From: Haloferula sp. BvORR071
Lineage (GTDB): Bacteria; Verrucomicrobiota; Verrucomicrobiia; Verrucomicrobiales; Akkermansiaceae
Length of the DNA: 64,000 nucleotides
Assembly: GCF_000739615.1 (NCBI RefSeq)
Contig: NZ_BATP01000034.1
Coordinates: forward strand, 62,001-126,000
Direction of reading: 5' to 3'
Both the position numbers and the translations under genes were made by a program. The notes below the pieces were generated by a model. The model made no database searches. It was not told the origin of the DNA and worked only from the letters and a program-made list of their open reading frames with translations. Below are positions 42,201 through 50,625 of the stretch, piece after piece. Each line of letters starts with the position of its first letter. Positions within the stretch are counted from its first letter, which is position 1.

Positions 42201-43615
42201 CGCTCGACGGCCTCGACGTCGGAGAGACCAGCCCGGATATCAACGGCATCCTCCGCTTTGACAACCTCTTCGGCAGTGCCCCGGGCCAGATCCCGGTGGG
42301 TGCCACGATCGTGAAGGCGGAGCTGGTGATCACCACGGCGGTGGCGGACAACGCACAATCGCCCGGCCCCTGGGTGGTGGATCGTCTGCTCTTCCCGGTG
42401 GACTCCACCACGAACTACATCCAGATGACCCAAGGCTCGAACGCCGGGGTGCGTGGACTGAGCTCGCGCTCGCCGCTCGCTGGCTTCGGCAACAACGCGC
42501 AAGGCGATGTGCAGTCCGCTGACGTGACCCAGTATCTGCGGATCTGGGCGGCCGACGCGAATCCGAATACGGCGAACATGGGCTTCACCATCTACGACGC
42601 TAGCACGTCCGATGGCTGGAACTTCTGCACCTCCGGCAATGACGATGTGAACAAGCGTCCGAAGCTGGTGGTGTCCTACGTGATGCCCGGCAAGCAGACC
42701 AAGAGCTACAGCTACAACGTGGACAAGTCCGTCCGCCTGGTGGGCACGGAGCCGAGCTTCGACGGCTCGACGCTGGAGATGGCCTTCGTCGACCAAGCAA
42801 CCGGAGCGACCCAGGAAGGGATCTTCCACTTCCCGGTGGAGTTCGGTGGTGCGGTTGGCGCAATCCCGGCGGAGGAACAAATCGTCCGCGCCGAACTGGT
42901 GATCAATTCGTCCTCCGCCTCCTTCGTGGGCGGCTCGCTGGATGCACGCTCGGCCGGACCGGTCGCGGTGCACCGGATGCTGACGGACTTCACGCCGACG
43001 AGTAACTTCGGCTTCAACGGCCCGGTGGTTGGCGCGGACATCGCGATCGCGGAGAAAACCCGCGTCGCCGGTCTCGGCAATGGAACGGCCGCGACCTTCG
43101 ACGTGACCAGCGTGGTGCAAGCCTGGCGCGAGGGGAACCCGAACTACGGCATCAACGTGAAGCCGGAGACGACCGATGGCTGGCAGTTCTTCTGGCCCGG
43201 TAGCACCGGCCAGTATGCGGACAAGAAGCCGAAGCTGGTGATCTACACCGCGAAGGAAACGACGGGCAACGCCTTCGAGCAATGGGCAAGCACCAACGGT
43301 ATCGGTGTGGACCCAGATTCGGATGCGGACCGCGATGGCATCCCGGCATTGGTTGAGTATGCCCTGGGTCTGAATCCGAACGCGTTCAACCAACTGCCCG
43401 GCCTGCAGATGACGGGTGGCAATGCGGTGCTGCGCTTCCTGAAGAGCAGCACGGATCCCCGCCTGAGCTATGTGATCAGGGGCAGCAATGATCTCCAGAG
43501 CTGGGCGGACGTGGTGCCGACGGTGAACGACGCGAACGAGATCTCGCTGACCGTGCCAGTGGTGGGTCAGCAGAAGCGCTTCTTCCGCCTCTTGGTGACC
43601 TATCGAAACAACTGA
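39272..43615 (+). CDS. Giant secreted Calx-beta/DNRLRE protein, paralogue of the divergent phosphoesterase
   Basis: A 1447-residue exported protein. The ATG at 39272 (MKNSNAQALATLVACSLGST) begins the signal peptide; ATGs at 39248-39257 are alternatives. Domains: ~25-390 the N-terminal module also present in the divergent protein (GTLKIVQ, SSKGDYNMQF); ~395-483 Ig-like (SKVDFYVGGQLVGSKTAAPY); ~500-830 a second shared module (FRFLAAPI); ~829-934 Calx-beta (GSATAGADYQGLTGTVNFPA); ~940-1140 and ~1143-1327 two DNRLRE-type modules (ADVTQYLRIWAAD; DVTSVVQAW); ~1347 a TSP3-like DPDSDADRDGIPALVEYALG; and the C-terminal FYR module (RFFRLLVTY). No catalytic site was recognised. It is followed by a strong terminator. 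Confidence 0.85.
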   Translation: MKNSNAQALATLVACSLGSTAFGVEHGTLKIVQKNTGNTDTSITISQYLGSTSAVGAIPGDPSGFTFVQAGSSKGDYNMQFTATRANDRVAGVMLTSVSENGRNNGVAPHAGGPAGISYGTSHSEPNAAGFYIPTHATLGSIQGAASELNIDVSAAWFPHAEGWLTGQFKTAATLYSSPAIRLGKEFVNVGDGTSLVDLRNLRSHGVLATAQNGVLLVTGGDNAANFALSHANPDGTFSVSLKSNADLNGTGYINAGVAFAYVPVTAAGMGQVKAVGKVRSDGGTALGGGPFTITKMGTGQWLLKITGVLNEDGTLIISPDGGVAPAGANPVPNNTNNFVSFQWSAADEGWIIQSRNITGLLEDGATNDEAMFNFVFLTPGEEPVFAYENAPLPTLALTSPISGISAKVGQNLTLSAAATVPAGVTVSKVDFYVGGQLVGSKTAAPYDLQWAVDQPGYRLVEAFAYTADNKVAGANRVGIFAEASVAAPTIPGYSMAILDGGDLETDVTELDPDHVPTETTPWTLLLNTPGLKGFTGTGEVRGEPAVKINGAPLAFNSGILFGTNYAGNNYADATTRGAIDNNVIGYSASGNYALKVRDNKQGGGDPVTRPESGRFALGYFPFADGWMGATVATDLSIVGGNSHLPSGIAISKTGTSDFVIEGLPMSGNLLAVSQGENSDNVASIGRSGNQWLVRSVDNNGNAEADSISFLYVPTTAPQVFSGLVVDDGTLTPLNENLAAVGATVVKGPNGYEIQFGDGNAVNPANTALFLSADFNNGAGGDNIYSYYASGNKFVVFSHDLPNISGGFQSGGFRFLAAPIAPIAGAGTEVFVSSQVSMVEEGAANLLFRFARLGGDSSQPLTVNYNIAGSATAGADYQGLTGTVNFPAGVTTVDVQVPTLADEEFELDETVVVTLAAGSGYSPAGGAASATIRNVLFQAAVASTSFQQGANGYLSYFGKRVGSDGTHQIESGVQQYALDGLDVGETSPDINGILRFDNLFGSAPGQIPVGATIVKAELVITTAVADNAQSPGPWVVDRLLFPVDSTTNYIQMTQGSNAGVRGLSSRSPLAGFGNNAQGDVQSADVTQYLRIWAADANPNTANMGFTIYDASTSDGWNFCTSGNDDVNKRPKLVVSYVMPGKQTKSYSYNVDKSVRLVGTEPSFDGSTLEMAFVDQATGATQEGIFHFPVEFGGAVGAIPAEEQIVRAELVINSSSASFVGGSLDARSAGPVAVHRMLTDFTPTSNFGFNGPVVGADIAIAEKTRVAGLGNGTAATFDVTSVVQAWREGNPNYGINVKPETTDGWQFFWPGSTGQYADKKPKLVIYTAKETTGNAFEQWASTNGIGVDPDSDADRDGIPALVEYALGLNPNAFNQLPGLQMTGGNAVLRFLKSSTDPRLSYVIRGSNDLQSWADVVPTVNDANEISLTVPVVGQQKRFFRLLVTYRNN

Positions 43616-43651
43616 CCCGGGTAGCGCGGTGCTACCGTGCGACCTGACCAT

Positions 43652-43685
43652 GGCGGCCGCTTCCCGATGGGAGGCGGCCGCCTTT
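43652..43685 (+). terminator. Hairpin terminator
   Basis: GGCGGCCGC (43652-43660) pairs with GCGGCCGCC (43674-43682), with an inner TCCC/GGGA extension, followed by TTT. A smaller GGTAGC/GCTACC hairpin (43620-43636) precedes it. It ends the transcript of the DNRLRE protein gene. Confidence 0.8.
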
Positions 43686-43757
43686 CCCCCCAAGTTTTCA
43701 AAAACCCTCCACTTCCTCCCGCCTAACAAGCGCTCCGGCGCAATCCACGTTCGATCC

Positions 43758-46700
43758 ATGCAAATGTTCAGTAGTTGTAGGAAGGCCAGGCAGTACGGGC
43801 TCTTGGCCCGCTTCGGCCGGAGGCAGAAGGTGGAAGATCCTTCCATTCGGACCACGCCGGCATTGCGCTGGCGCTTGGAGAAACTGGCGGACCGCGGCTT
43901 CGCCCTGGTGGCGACGCTGGTCGTATTCCCCTTGATGGTGCTCCTGGCGATCGGCTTGCTGACCCTGTCCTCGATCTCGCTGAGAAGTTCCGGTTCGCAG
44001 CGATCCATGGAAGAAGCACGCGCGAATGCGCGGCTGGCCTTGCAGATCGCGATCGGCGAGTTGCAACAAAATCTGGGCCCCGACCAGCGGGTGAGCACGG
44101 ATGGGCGGCTGGTGGATGCCGCGAATCCGCATTGGACCAGCGTCTGGCGGACCACGCAGGACGACGGCTTGCCTTTCATCGTCCGCGACAATGAGAACGG
44201 CGGCCTCAAGGACATGCGTCGTGGATCGTGGGACGCACGCAAGAAGCGGATTGCGACCCTGGTAAGCGGCAATGAGGGCACCGTGCGCAACGATGGCGAC
44301 AACGCCGGTAACCGGGACGACATGGTGGAGCTCGTCTCGCAGAAGACCCCTGTGGCCAAAGGGGCGGACAATCAGGTGATGGCACCCCGTGTCGACCTGA
44401 GCGAGGGCGGCGAAGCGCGCGGCAGCTATGCCTGGTGGGTTGGCGACCTGGGAATCAAGGCGAACGTGGCAACGCGTGATGCCTCGCAACGCGTGAAGAG
44501 TGCGTCACAGTGGCGACCGCTGCAACTTGCGCAGGATGCTTCGTGGTCTGCTGCCGATGGTGGCAGTGAACTGGACGATGCCGTGCGCGGCAAGCTGGTC
44601 TCGAGTGGCGAACTCGAGCTGGCTGGCGGGGACACACAAGTGGCGGAGAAAAACTTCCACGACTTCACCACCGATTCGAAGGGCCTGCTCACCGACACAC
44701 GTGCCGGTGGCTGGCGGAAGGATCTTACCGCCTACCTTCAGAGTTCGGGCTCGGTTCCGAATCTCGACTACGACGGCATTCCCTCCGTGGGGGTGAAGGA
44801 CGCGGACAATCTGGTGGGGCCGCGCAATCGCGATGCCGCTGCCCTGACAGATGCGACCGCAACGTCAGCACGGCTCGACCGGGTGGCACCGAATTTCGGG
44901 CTGCTGAGGGATTGGGCGCGCCGCGGAGCCACGACGCCTTCCGGCGATTACACCACCCCGATTGAATTGCCGCAGCTCACAACCGGTGGCGGGCGTCAAT
45001 CCGCACCGGTGGACTTGTACGACCGTTCAAAGAACGACCTGATGCCGACCTTGGTGGAGGCGTCGATGTACTACAACCTTAGTTATTACGAGGATGCCAC
45101 GACCAATGCGGTCGCTCCGTATGGCTTGCGGGCACATTTCTACCCACGGGTGGCCTTGTGGAATCCCTACCAGTTCGAGATCGAGGTCCCGAACTCGATG
45201 ATTTATCTGCACATCAACGGCAAGAAGCAGATCCAGGTGACGCTCTCGAACGGGCAACTTCTGAACTATCGGATGTACTGGGGCTTGGGCTCGGGTGCCG
45301 GCGGCGGTGCTGTCCAAGGGAGCATGTTCTTCCGGATGACGGGGACCAAGCTGGGGCCCGGAGAGACGGTGGTCTGGTCGGCGCGGCAGAGCCGGCGCTA
45401 CGATGAGATCACCTTCTCCAATAACATCATGTATCCGGAATCGGCTCCGAGTCCCGGATCCAGCTTCTATCAGGATACCCGGTCGGACAATCAGCCGCTC
45501 TTCAAGCCGGACAATCCGTCGAACGATTCCAAGATCTTCAACAACCGGGTGCACGTCATGCCGACGGAGTGGCGGGAGTTCGTGCCGCCGCGGCCGAAGG
45601 ATGACCTTCAGACCAACGGCTATACCCAGTCGGACGACTACCTGATGCTCTGGAAGCCGATGAAAGGCAGCGGCAGCGTCGATCTCAATGCCTTCAACGC
45701 GCTGCCACAGGGGAGCTTTGTTTCCTGCGCCTATCAATATGGTGACGAGGATGAGCTGCCGGTGGAGTGGACCGAGACGAACACCGTGCCCTTCCCGAAA
45801 TCGACGAAGGGCAACGCATCGCTGAGCCAAGCGCCTGACCGGCGCACCCGCGACGGCTTCCGTCTGCGCTGGTTCGAGGAGCATAAGTCGAATGTCATGG
45901 GCTCGGGTAGCTTGGCGAACACCCCTCACTTTCAGTGCGCGCCGCTGGCGACTTGGAACATGCGCGCGACCTATTCCCTGCGCAGCCCCTTTGAGAACGT
46001 GACGGACGTGGCGCCGCACTTCTTCGGGATCTACACCCGGGACCTCTTCGATGGGGCGGTGGACTGGAATAGCATGATGCCGCGCCTGGAAAACGGCCTG
46101 TATCATGGCGATCCCTTCGACCAAGCGATCCGCTTTAGTCATCCGCGGGTCCTTTTCGACCTGCCGCGGAAAGACACTGAGATCGCATCCCTGGGGGCCT
46201 TCCAGCACGCGAAGCTTTCGGAGTTCATCTGGCATCCGACCTATCCGCTGGGAAATTCGCTGGTGGACCCGCGGATCGGCCGCTTGGGTACAGAGCCCAA
46301 GCGCGGCGAGAAGATCAACCGTGACCGGGGCGGGTGGAACCAGGACAGTATCGGCTACAACATGGACGGCCGCTCGAACCCGAATGGCACGGTGGGCGTC
46401 TCGAAGGAGGATAGCTGGGCCTACCTCGCGCGGAAGCTGCTGCGGGATGCGCCGCTTGACCAGACGATGATCTATGACCTGAGCTACGAGGTGAACCACT
46501 CGATGTGGGACGAGTTCTTCCTTTCGACGGGGACTCCGGCTGAGAAAGAAGCCTTCCTGAAAGACTCGGAGAAGTCGCCGCTGCCGAATGGACGCCTGCA
46601 ATTGAATCCAGCGGCCAAGGAGATCAAGTCGAGCGATCTGACGAACTTCCACCGCGCGGCCTCAAAGCTCTTGTTAGACGGGGCCTTCAACGTGAATTCA

Positions 46701-47420
46701 ACCAGCGAAAAAGCTTGGGAGGCTTTGCTTCTATCCGGAGCCGGCGGCATGTATGGGGACAAGGTCGCCTTCCCGCGAATCTACGGGGCCACCGGGGGAG
46801 ACTGGGACGCCAAGGATCCGACCGATAAGGCGGCTTGGAGCGGGGAGCGGCTCTTCACGCGCGATGAAATCCGCAGACTGGCGGCGTGCATCGTGGCGGA
46901 GGTGAAGCTGCGGGGACCTTTCCTCTCGCTTTCGGACTTCGTGAATCGGCGCCTGAACGACGGCGAGACCGGAGAAAAAGGTGCGCTCCAAGCGGCGATC
47001 GACAAGTCGGGTTTGAACCACGCCTTCGAGCAAGAGTGGCCGCTGCAGCGGACCAAGCTGCCGGACTACAACAATGAAGACCACATTCAGGACCCGACCC
47101 GTCTCGATCAGCAACTGAAGCCGGCGACCGTGGCCTGGGGTGCACCCGGCTTCCTGACCCAGGCGGACCTGTTGCAGTTCATTGGGCCGGCACTTTCGGC
47201 TCGGTCCGACAGCTTTGTGATCCGTGCCTATGGCAGCTCGCTCGCGGCGGATGGCGGCAAGGCGGCGGAAGCTTGGTGCGAGGCGGTGGTGCAGCGCACA
47301 CCGGTGCCGATCGACGGCGACTCGCAGGGCCTGAACCCGAAGGCGGAAGACAACCTGTCCGGCTTTGGCCGCAGATTCGAGGTGGTGCGCTTCCGCTGGC
47401 TGAAGCGCGAGGAGGTCTGA
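43758..47420 (+). CDS. Verru_Chthon cassette protein A-like
   Basis: About 1220 residues with the architecture of Verru_Chthon cassette protein A (TIGR02600), a large prepilin-like protein normally encoded with proteins B, C and D. Near the N terminus, RGFALVATLVVFPLMVLLAIGLLTLSS is a type IV pilin-like Gly-Phe cleavage site plus hydrophobic helix, preceded by a basic cytoplasmic stretch. Conserved-looking downstream phrases are ARANARLALQIAIGELQQNL and YAWWVGDLGIKANVA. Proteins B-D are absent; the gene is followed after 27 bases by phoD, suggesting co-expression. The ATG at 43758 is chosen because the upstream ATG at 43629 overlaps the preceding terminator. Biochemical role unknown; probably a minor pseudopilin-like envelope component. 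Confidence 0.82.
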   Translation: MQMFSSCRKARQYGLLARFGRRQKVEDPSIRTTPALRWRLEKLADRGFALVATLVVFPLMVLLAIGLLTLSSISLRSSGSQRSMEEARANARLALQIAIGELQQNLGPDQRVSTDGRLVDAANPHWTSVWRTTQDDGLPFIVRDNENGGLKDMRRGSWDARKKRIATLVSGNEGTVRNDGDNAGNRDDMVELVSQKTPVAKGADNQVMAPRVDLSEGGEARGSYAWWVGDLGIKANVATRDASQRVKSASQWRPLQLAQDASWSAADGGSELDDAVRGKLVSSGELELAGGDTQVAEKNFHDFTTDSKGLLTDTRAGGWRKDLTAYLQSSGSVPNLDYDGIPSVGVKDADNLVGPRNRDAAALTDATATSARLDRVAPNFGLLRDWARRGATTPSGDYTTPIELPQLTTGGGRQSAPVDLYDRSKNDLMPTLVEASMYYNLSYYEDATTNAVAPYGLRAHFYPRVALWNPYQFEIEVPNSMIYLHINGKKQIQVTLSNGQLLNYRMYWGLGSGAGGGAVQGSMFFRMTGTKLGPGETVVWSARQSRRYDEITFSNNIMYPESAPSPGSSFYQDTRSDNQPLFKPDNPSNDSKIFNNRVHVMPTEWREFVPPRPKDDLQTNGYTQSDDYLMLWKPMKGSGSVDLNAFNALPQGSFVSCAYQYGDEDELPVEWTETNTVPFPKSTKGNASLSQAPDRRTRDGFRLRWFEEHKSNVMGSGSLANTPHFQCAPLATWNMRATYSLRSPFENVTDVAPHFFGIYTRDLFDGAVDWNSMMPRLENGLYHGDPFDQAIRFSHPRVLFDLPRKDTEIASLGAFQHAKLSEFIWHPTYPLGNSLVDPRIGRLGTEPKRGEKINRDRGGWNQDSIGYNMDGRSNPNGTVGVSKEDSWAYLARKLLRDAPLDQTMIYDLSYEVNHSMWDEFFLSTGTPAEKEAFLKDSEKSPLPNGRLQLNPAAKEIKSSDLTNFHRAASKLLLDGAFNVNSTSEKAWEALLLSGAGGMYGDKVAFPRIYGATGGDWDAKDPTDKAAWSGERLFTRDEIRRLAACIVAEVKLRGPFLSLSDFVNRRLNDGETGEKGALQAAIDKSGLNHAFEQEWPLQRTKLPDYNNEDHIQDPTRLDQQLKPATVAWGAPGFLTQADLLQFIGPALSARSDSFVIRAYGSSLAADGGKAAEAWCEAVVQRTPVPIDGDSQGLNPKAEDNLSGFGRRFEVVRFRWLKREEV

Positions 47421-47447
47421 ACCAGTTATTGTTAGAAATCGAAAACC

Positions 47448-49055
47448 ATGCATTCCGATAAAGTCATTGTACCGGTATTCCCGCTAGCTTCACCCCGGCT
47501 GAACCGGCGCTCCTTCCTCGGTGGCTCGGCCTCCATGCTGACGGCACTGGCCGCGGGCCGGGTGCTGGGTGCCACGCAGACCCTGCGTGAGTATCCGAAT
47601 TTTACCGCTTATCCCTTCCAGCTCGGGGTGGCTTCGGGCGATCCCGAGGCGGATGGCTTCGTGCTGTGGACACGTCTGGCGCCGCAGCCGCTCAACGGTG
47701 GCGGGATGCCGCCGGAGCCGGTGCTGGTCCATTGGCAAGTGGCGGAAGACGAAGCGATGACCAAGGTGGTCGCCAGCGGCAAGGAAGTGGCGACCCCGGA
47801 CTGGGGGCACTCCGTGCACGTGGAGGTGACCGGCCTGAAGCCGGACCGCTGGTACTGGTATCAATTCAAGGCGGGACGCGAGGTCAGCCCGCGCGGCCGC
47901 ACCCGGACCCTGGAGCGTCCGGACAAGGCCGCGGCGGAAACCTCGCTGCTGAAGATCGCCTTCGCTTCCTGCCAGCACTTCGAGGCCGGCTACTACACCG
48001 CCTACGAGCACATGCTGGCCGAGAGCCCGGACTTGGTCTTCCACTTGGGAGACTACATCTACGAAGGTTCCGAGAAAGATGCAGGCGTGCGCCGTCACAT
48101 CGGGCCGGAAATCCAGACCTTGGAAGACTACCGCAATCGCCACGCGCAGTACAAGACGGATCCGGCGCTGCAGGCGATGCACCACGCGGCCCCCTGGGTG
48201 GTCACTTGGGACGACCATGAGGTCGACAACAACTACGCGGGAGAAACTCCGGAAGAGAAGGGGATGGTGGACCGGGAGATCTTCCTGAAACGCCGCGCCG
48301 CCGCCTATCAGGCCTACTATGAGCACATGCCGCTGCGTGCTGCGTGCGTTCCAAAGGGCCCCGGCATGAAACTGTATCGCAGCGTGCGCCACGGTAGCCT
48401 CGTCGATTTCCACGTGCTGGACACGCGCCAGTACCGCACCGACCAGCCGTACGGAGACGGCATGAAGGCACCGGGCCCGGATGTGCTGCGCCCGGACGGC
48501 ACGATGATGGGGCAGATCCAGCGGGATTGGCTCATGGGCGAGCTGAAGCGTTCGCACGCGACTTGGAATGTGCTGGCCCAGCAGGTGATGATGGCACGGG
48601 TGGACTTTGCGCCCGGCAATGAAGTGGAGTGCAGCATGGACCAGTGGCCGGGATATGAAGCGGAGCGCCGCGCTCTGCTGCGCGCCTTCAGTGACCTGAA
48701 GGTCTCGAACCCGGTGGTGCTCACCGGCGATATCCACAGTCACTGGGCGAATGATCTGGTCACCGATTTCGACCAGCCGGACTCGAAGGTGGTGGGCACG
48801 GAGTTCGTCTGCACCTCGATTACTTCCGCCGGGGATGGTGCGGACTATCGCCCGGGCTTCCCGCGCTTCAGCGTGGAGAATCCCTTCGTGAAGTATCACT
48901 CGGCCCGCCGCGGCTACGTGAGCTGCACTATCGGAGAAAAGTCCTGGCGCTCGGACTTCCGCACCGTGGACTATGTTACCCGTCCCGGCTCGGCCCTGAG
49001 CACACCGGCCTCCTTCGTGGTGGAGAACGGTGGCACCGGGATGCAACTCGCGTAG
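47448..49055 (+). CDS. phoD: PhoD-type alkaline phosphatase, Tat-exported
   Basis: A 535-residue calcium/iron-dependent phosphodiesterase/phosphatase releasing phosphate from organic esters outside the inner membrane. The N-terminal NRRSFLGG twin-arginine motif plus a hydrophobic stretch indicates Tat export of the folded, metal-loaded enzyme. A PhoD N-terminal Fn3-like domain (~45-160, FQLGVASGDPEADGFVLWTR) precedes the catalytic domain: FASCQHFEAGYYTAYEHM with metal-binding Cys, LVFHLGDYIYEG, WDDHEVDNNYAG, and VLTGDIHSHWAND. The sequence order matches Bacillus PhoD. It starts 27 bases after the Verru_Chthon gene and is followed by a clear intrinsic terminator. Confidence 0.93.
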   Translation: MHSDKVIVPVFPLASPRLNRRSFLGGSASMLTALAAGRVLGATQTLREYPNFTAYPFQLGVASGDPEADGFVLWTRLAPQPLNGGGMPPEPVLVHWQVAEDEAMTKVVASGKEVATPDWGHSVHVEVTGLKPDRWYWYQFKAGREVSPRGRTRTLERPDKAAAETSLLKIAFASCQHFEAGYYTAYEHMLAESPDLVFHLGDYIYEGSEKDAGVRRHIGPEIQTLEDYRNRHAQYKTDPALQAMHHAAPWVVTWDDHEVDNNYAGETPEEKGMVDREIFLKRRAAAYQAYYEHMPLRAACVPKGPGMKLYRSVRHGSLVDFHVLDTRQYRTDQPYGDGMKAPGPDVLRPDGTMMGQIQRDWLMGELKRSHATWNVLAQQVMMARVDFAPGNEVECSMDQWPGYEAERRALLRAFSDLKVSNPVVLTGDIHSHWANDLVTDFDQPDSKVVGTEFVCTSITSAGDGADYRPGFPRFSVENPFVKYHSARRGYVSCTIGEKSWRSDFRTVDYVTRPGSALSTPASFVVENGGTGMQLA

Positions 49056-49077
49056 GCGGAAAGATCAGCCAAAAAAC

Positions 49078-49123
49078 ATCCGCCCGTGGGCCGCTCGTAA
49101 AGACGGTCCACGGGCGGATTTTT
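49078..49123 (+). terminator. Intrinsic terminator after phoD
   Basis: ATCCGCCCGTGGGCCG (49078-49093) pairs with CGGTCCACGGGCGGAT (49104-49119), one G-T wobble, with a 10-base loop and a T-run after the stem and an A-run before it. It is suited to termination in both directions. Confidence 0.92.
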
Positions 49124-49133
49124 GTTCCACCGC

Positions 49134-49180
49134 GGTCACGCGCCGTGACCGGAATTGCCCGCTGCTGCGCGGGCTTCCGG
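49134..49180. repeat. Tandem palindromic hairpins downstream of the phoD terminator
   Basis: GGTCACG (49134-49140) with CGTGACC (49144-49150) forms a perfect hairpin. It shares its last two bases with a second one: CCGGAA/TTCCGG (49149-49154 with 49175-49180) enclosing GCCCGC/GCGGGC. They resemble the composite repeats at 7141 and 8540 in layout but not sequence. The remainder of 49181-49504 has no gene I can support; it ends in an A/T-rich stretch (TAAATT at 49472) that may hold the promoter of the following cluster. Confidence 0.5.
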
Positions 49181-49504
49181 CTCTCTAACAGATCGCAGTC
49201 GTGTGCAATGACTTGTGCTGTTCCGGGAGCATGGAGCATCTGTAGGGACTGAGCCGGAGATATGGCAAAATTGTTCCACAGCGCATTTTTACAGTTATTC
49301 CATTCAGCGAGGTCGTGGCTCGGCCGCTAGGCGGGCTTTCAGGCATGGCGCTGGAAGCCTTACTCCATAAGGGATTGCGGGCCTTCGCTTGATTCAGTGC
49401 GATGACAGGGTGGAAGCAGAGGAACGCCGGCAACCTTAGCCGACTACAAAAACAAATTATCAATTTTGCTTTAAATTCGGTGCCGCTCCTGTATCCGGAG
49501 GCGC

Positions 49505-50542
49505 ATGTATCCCTACCTCCTCAGTGGTACTCGGCTTTGCGTCGCGATGATTGCAGTCGGGACCTTTGCCACAGCACGGGGAGGAGAAACCGGACATCAA
49601 AGGGTGCAAGAGATTGCACTCTCAGCAGGTTGGAATGCGGTGTATTTGGCGGTGCAGCCAGTGGATGCCGCGCCTGAGAAGGTCTTCGCCGGGCTGCCAG
49701 TGGATACGGTCGCTACGCTCTTCGAGAACCCGGCACCCAACCAGTTCGTCACCGATCCCTCGGTGGACTTGTTCAAGGCGCAGGGCTGGGGCGTATGGTA
49801 TGCGCCAGGCAAGCCCGAGGCTTTCCTGAAGTCGCTGGATGCCGTGGTTGGAAACCAAGCTTACTTGGTTCATGCCAAGTCCGCCTGTAGCTGGAAGGCC
49901 GCGGGAGATGCGCTTATGCAGGCGCCAGCCTGGCGCCCGGATGCCTATAATTTCGTGGGCTTCGGGGTGCGCCCTCAAGGTGGCCCGACCTTTGCAGAGT
50001 TTTTCGCCGGTTCGAAGGCCCACAACGGGCAAACCATCTATCGCTTGTCGGAAGGGCGCTGGAAGAAGGTCCTGCAGCCCTCCGCAGAGACCATGCGGGC
50101 CGGCGAGGCCTTCTGGATCTACACCAAGGGCTCGTCCGACTATCAGGGGCCGCTGCGGATTGAGACCCTTTCAGAGAGCGGTCTGCTGCTAGGTAGCGGG
50201 GCGGATCAGATGATCTTCCGCAATACCTGCGGCCACCCGCTTTCACCGACGATCCAGCAAGTGCCGGGCACTGATGCCCCTGCCTTGCCCTTGTCCTTCG
50301 TAGTCAAGACTTTCGGGGATGCCACGCGGCCGATCGCCGCGACCCCGGTGCAAATGCCTGCCAGCGCATGGGATCAATCCCTGCCACCGCTGGAGGCTGG
50401 TACGGCAATCGCCGTACCCATGCAGTGCCGATCGTCCGAATTGCTCAAGCCTAAGCAGGGCTCACTCCTGAAGGTCACTACCGATCTCGGGACTGAGGCC
50501 TGGGTGCCCGTCAACGGTTTCCGTGACGGCACCGGTAACTGA
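49505..50542 (+). CDS. Secreted protein, first gene of the giant-protein cluster
   Basis: A 345-residue exported protein of no family I can name. A GGAGG Shine-Dalgarno, rare in this window, precedes the ATG at 49505, followed by a signal peptide (LCVAMIAVGTFATARG). The mature N terminus (IALSAGWNAVYLAVQPVD) and FWIYTKGSSDYQGPL suggest a beta-rich domain repeated or paired within the chain. Eighty-three bases without a terminator separate it from the next exported-protein gene, so the four genes 49505-64000 are probably one transcription unit. Its small size next to giants suggests a chaperone, anchor or structural partner, but that is only inference. Confidence 0.7.
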   Translation: MYPYLLSGTRLCVAMIAVGTFATARGGETGHQRVQEIALSAGWNAVYLAVQPVDAAPEKVFAGLPVDTVATLFENPAPNQFVTDPSVDLFKAQGWGVWYAPGKPEAFLKSLDAVVGNQAYLVHAKSACSWKAAGDALMQAPAWRPDAYNFVGFGVRPQGGPTFAEFFAGSKAHNGQTIYRLSEGRWKKVLQPSAETMRAGEAFWIYTKGSSDYQGPLRIETLSESGLLLGSGADQMIFRNTCGHPLSPTIQQVPGTDAPALPLSFVVKTFGDATRPIAATPVQMPASAWDQSLPPLEAGTAIAVPMQCRSSELLKPKQGSLLKVTTDLGTEAWVPVNGFRDGTGN

Positions 50543-50625
50543 TCGATCCCTTCCCGTTTGTTTGCCCGTCAGCCTGCGGTTCCTGTCCGCGACTGCCGTC
50601 CGTTCGTCTGTTCGTCGTCTCCCAC

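Noticed and set aside
49200-49504. A riboswitch (c-di-GMP or cobalamin type) upstream of the giant cluster
   Set aside because: A GCCGGCAACC-like string drew attention, but the conserved cores and pairing of those riboswitches are absent.
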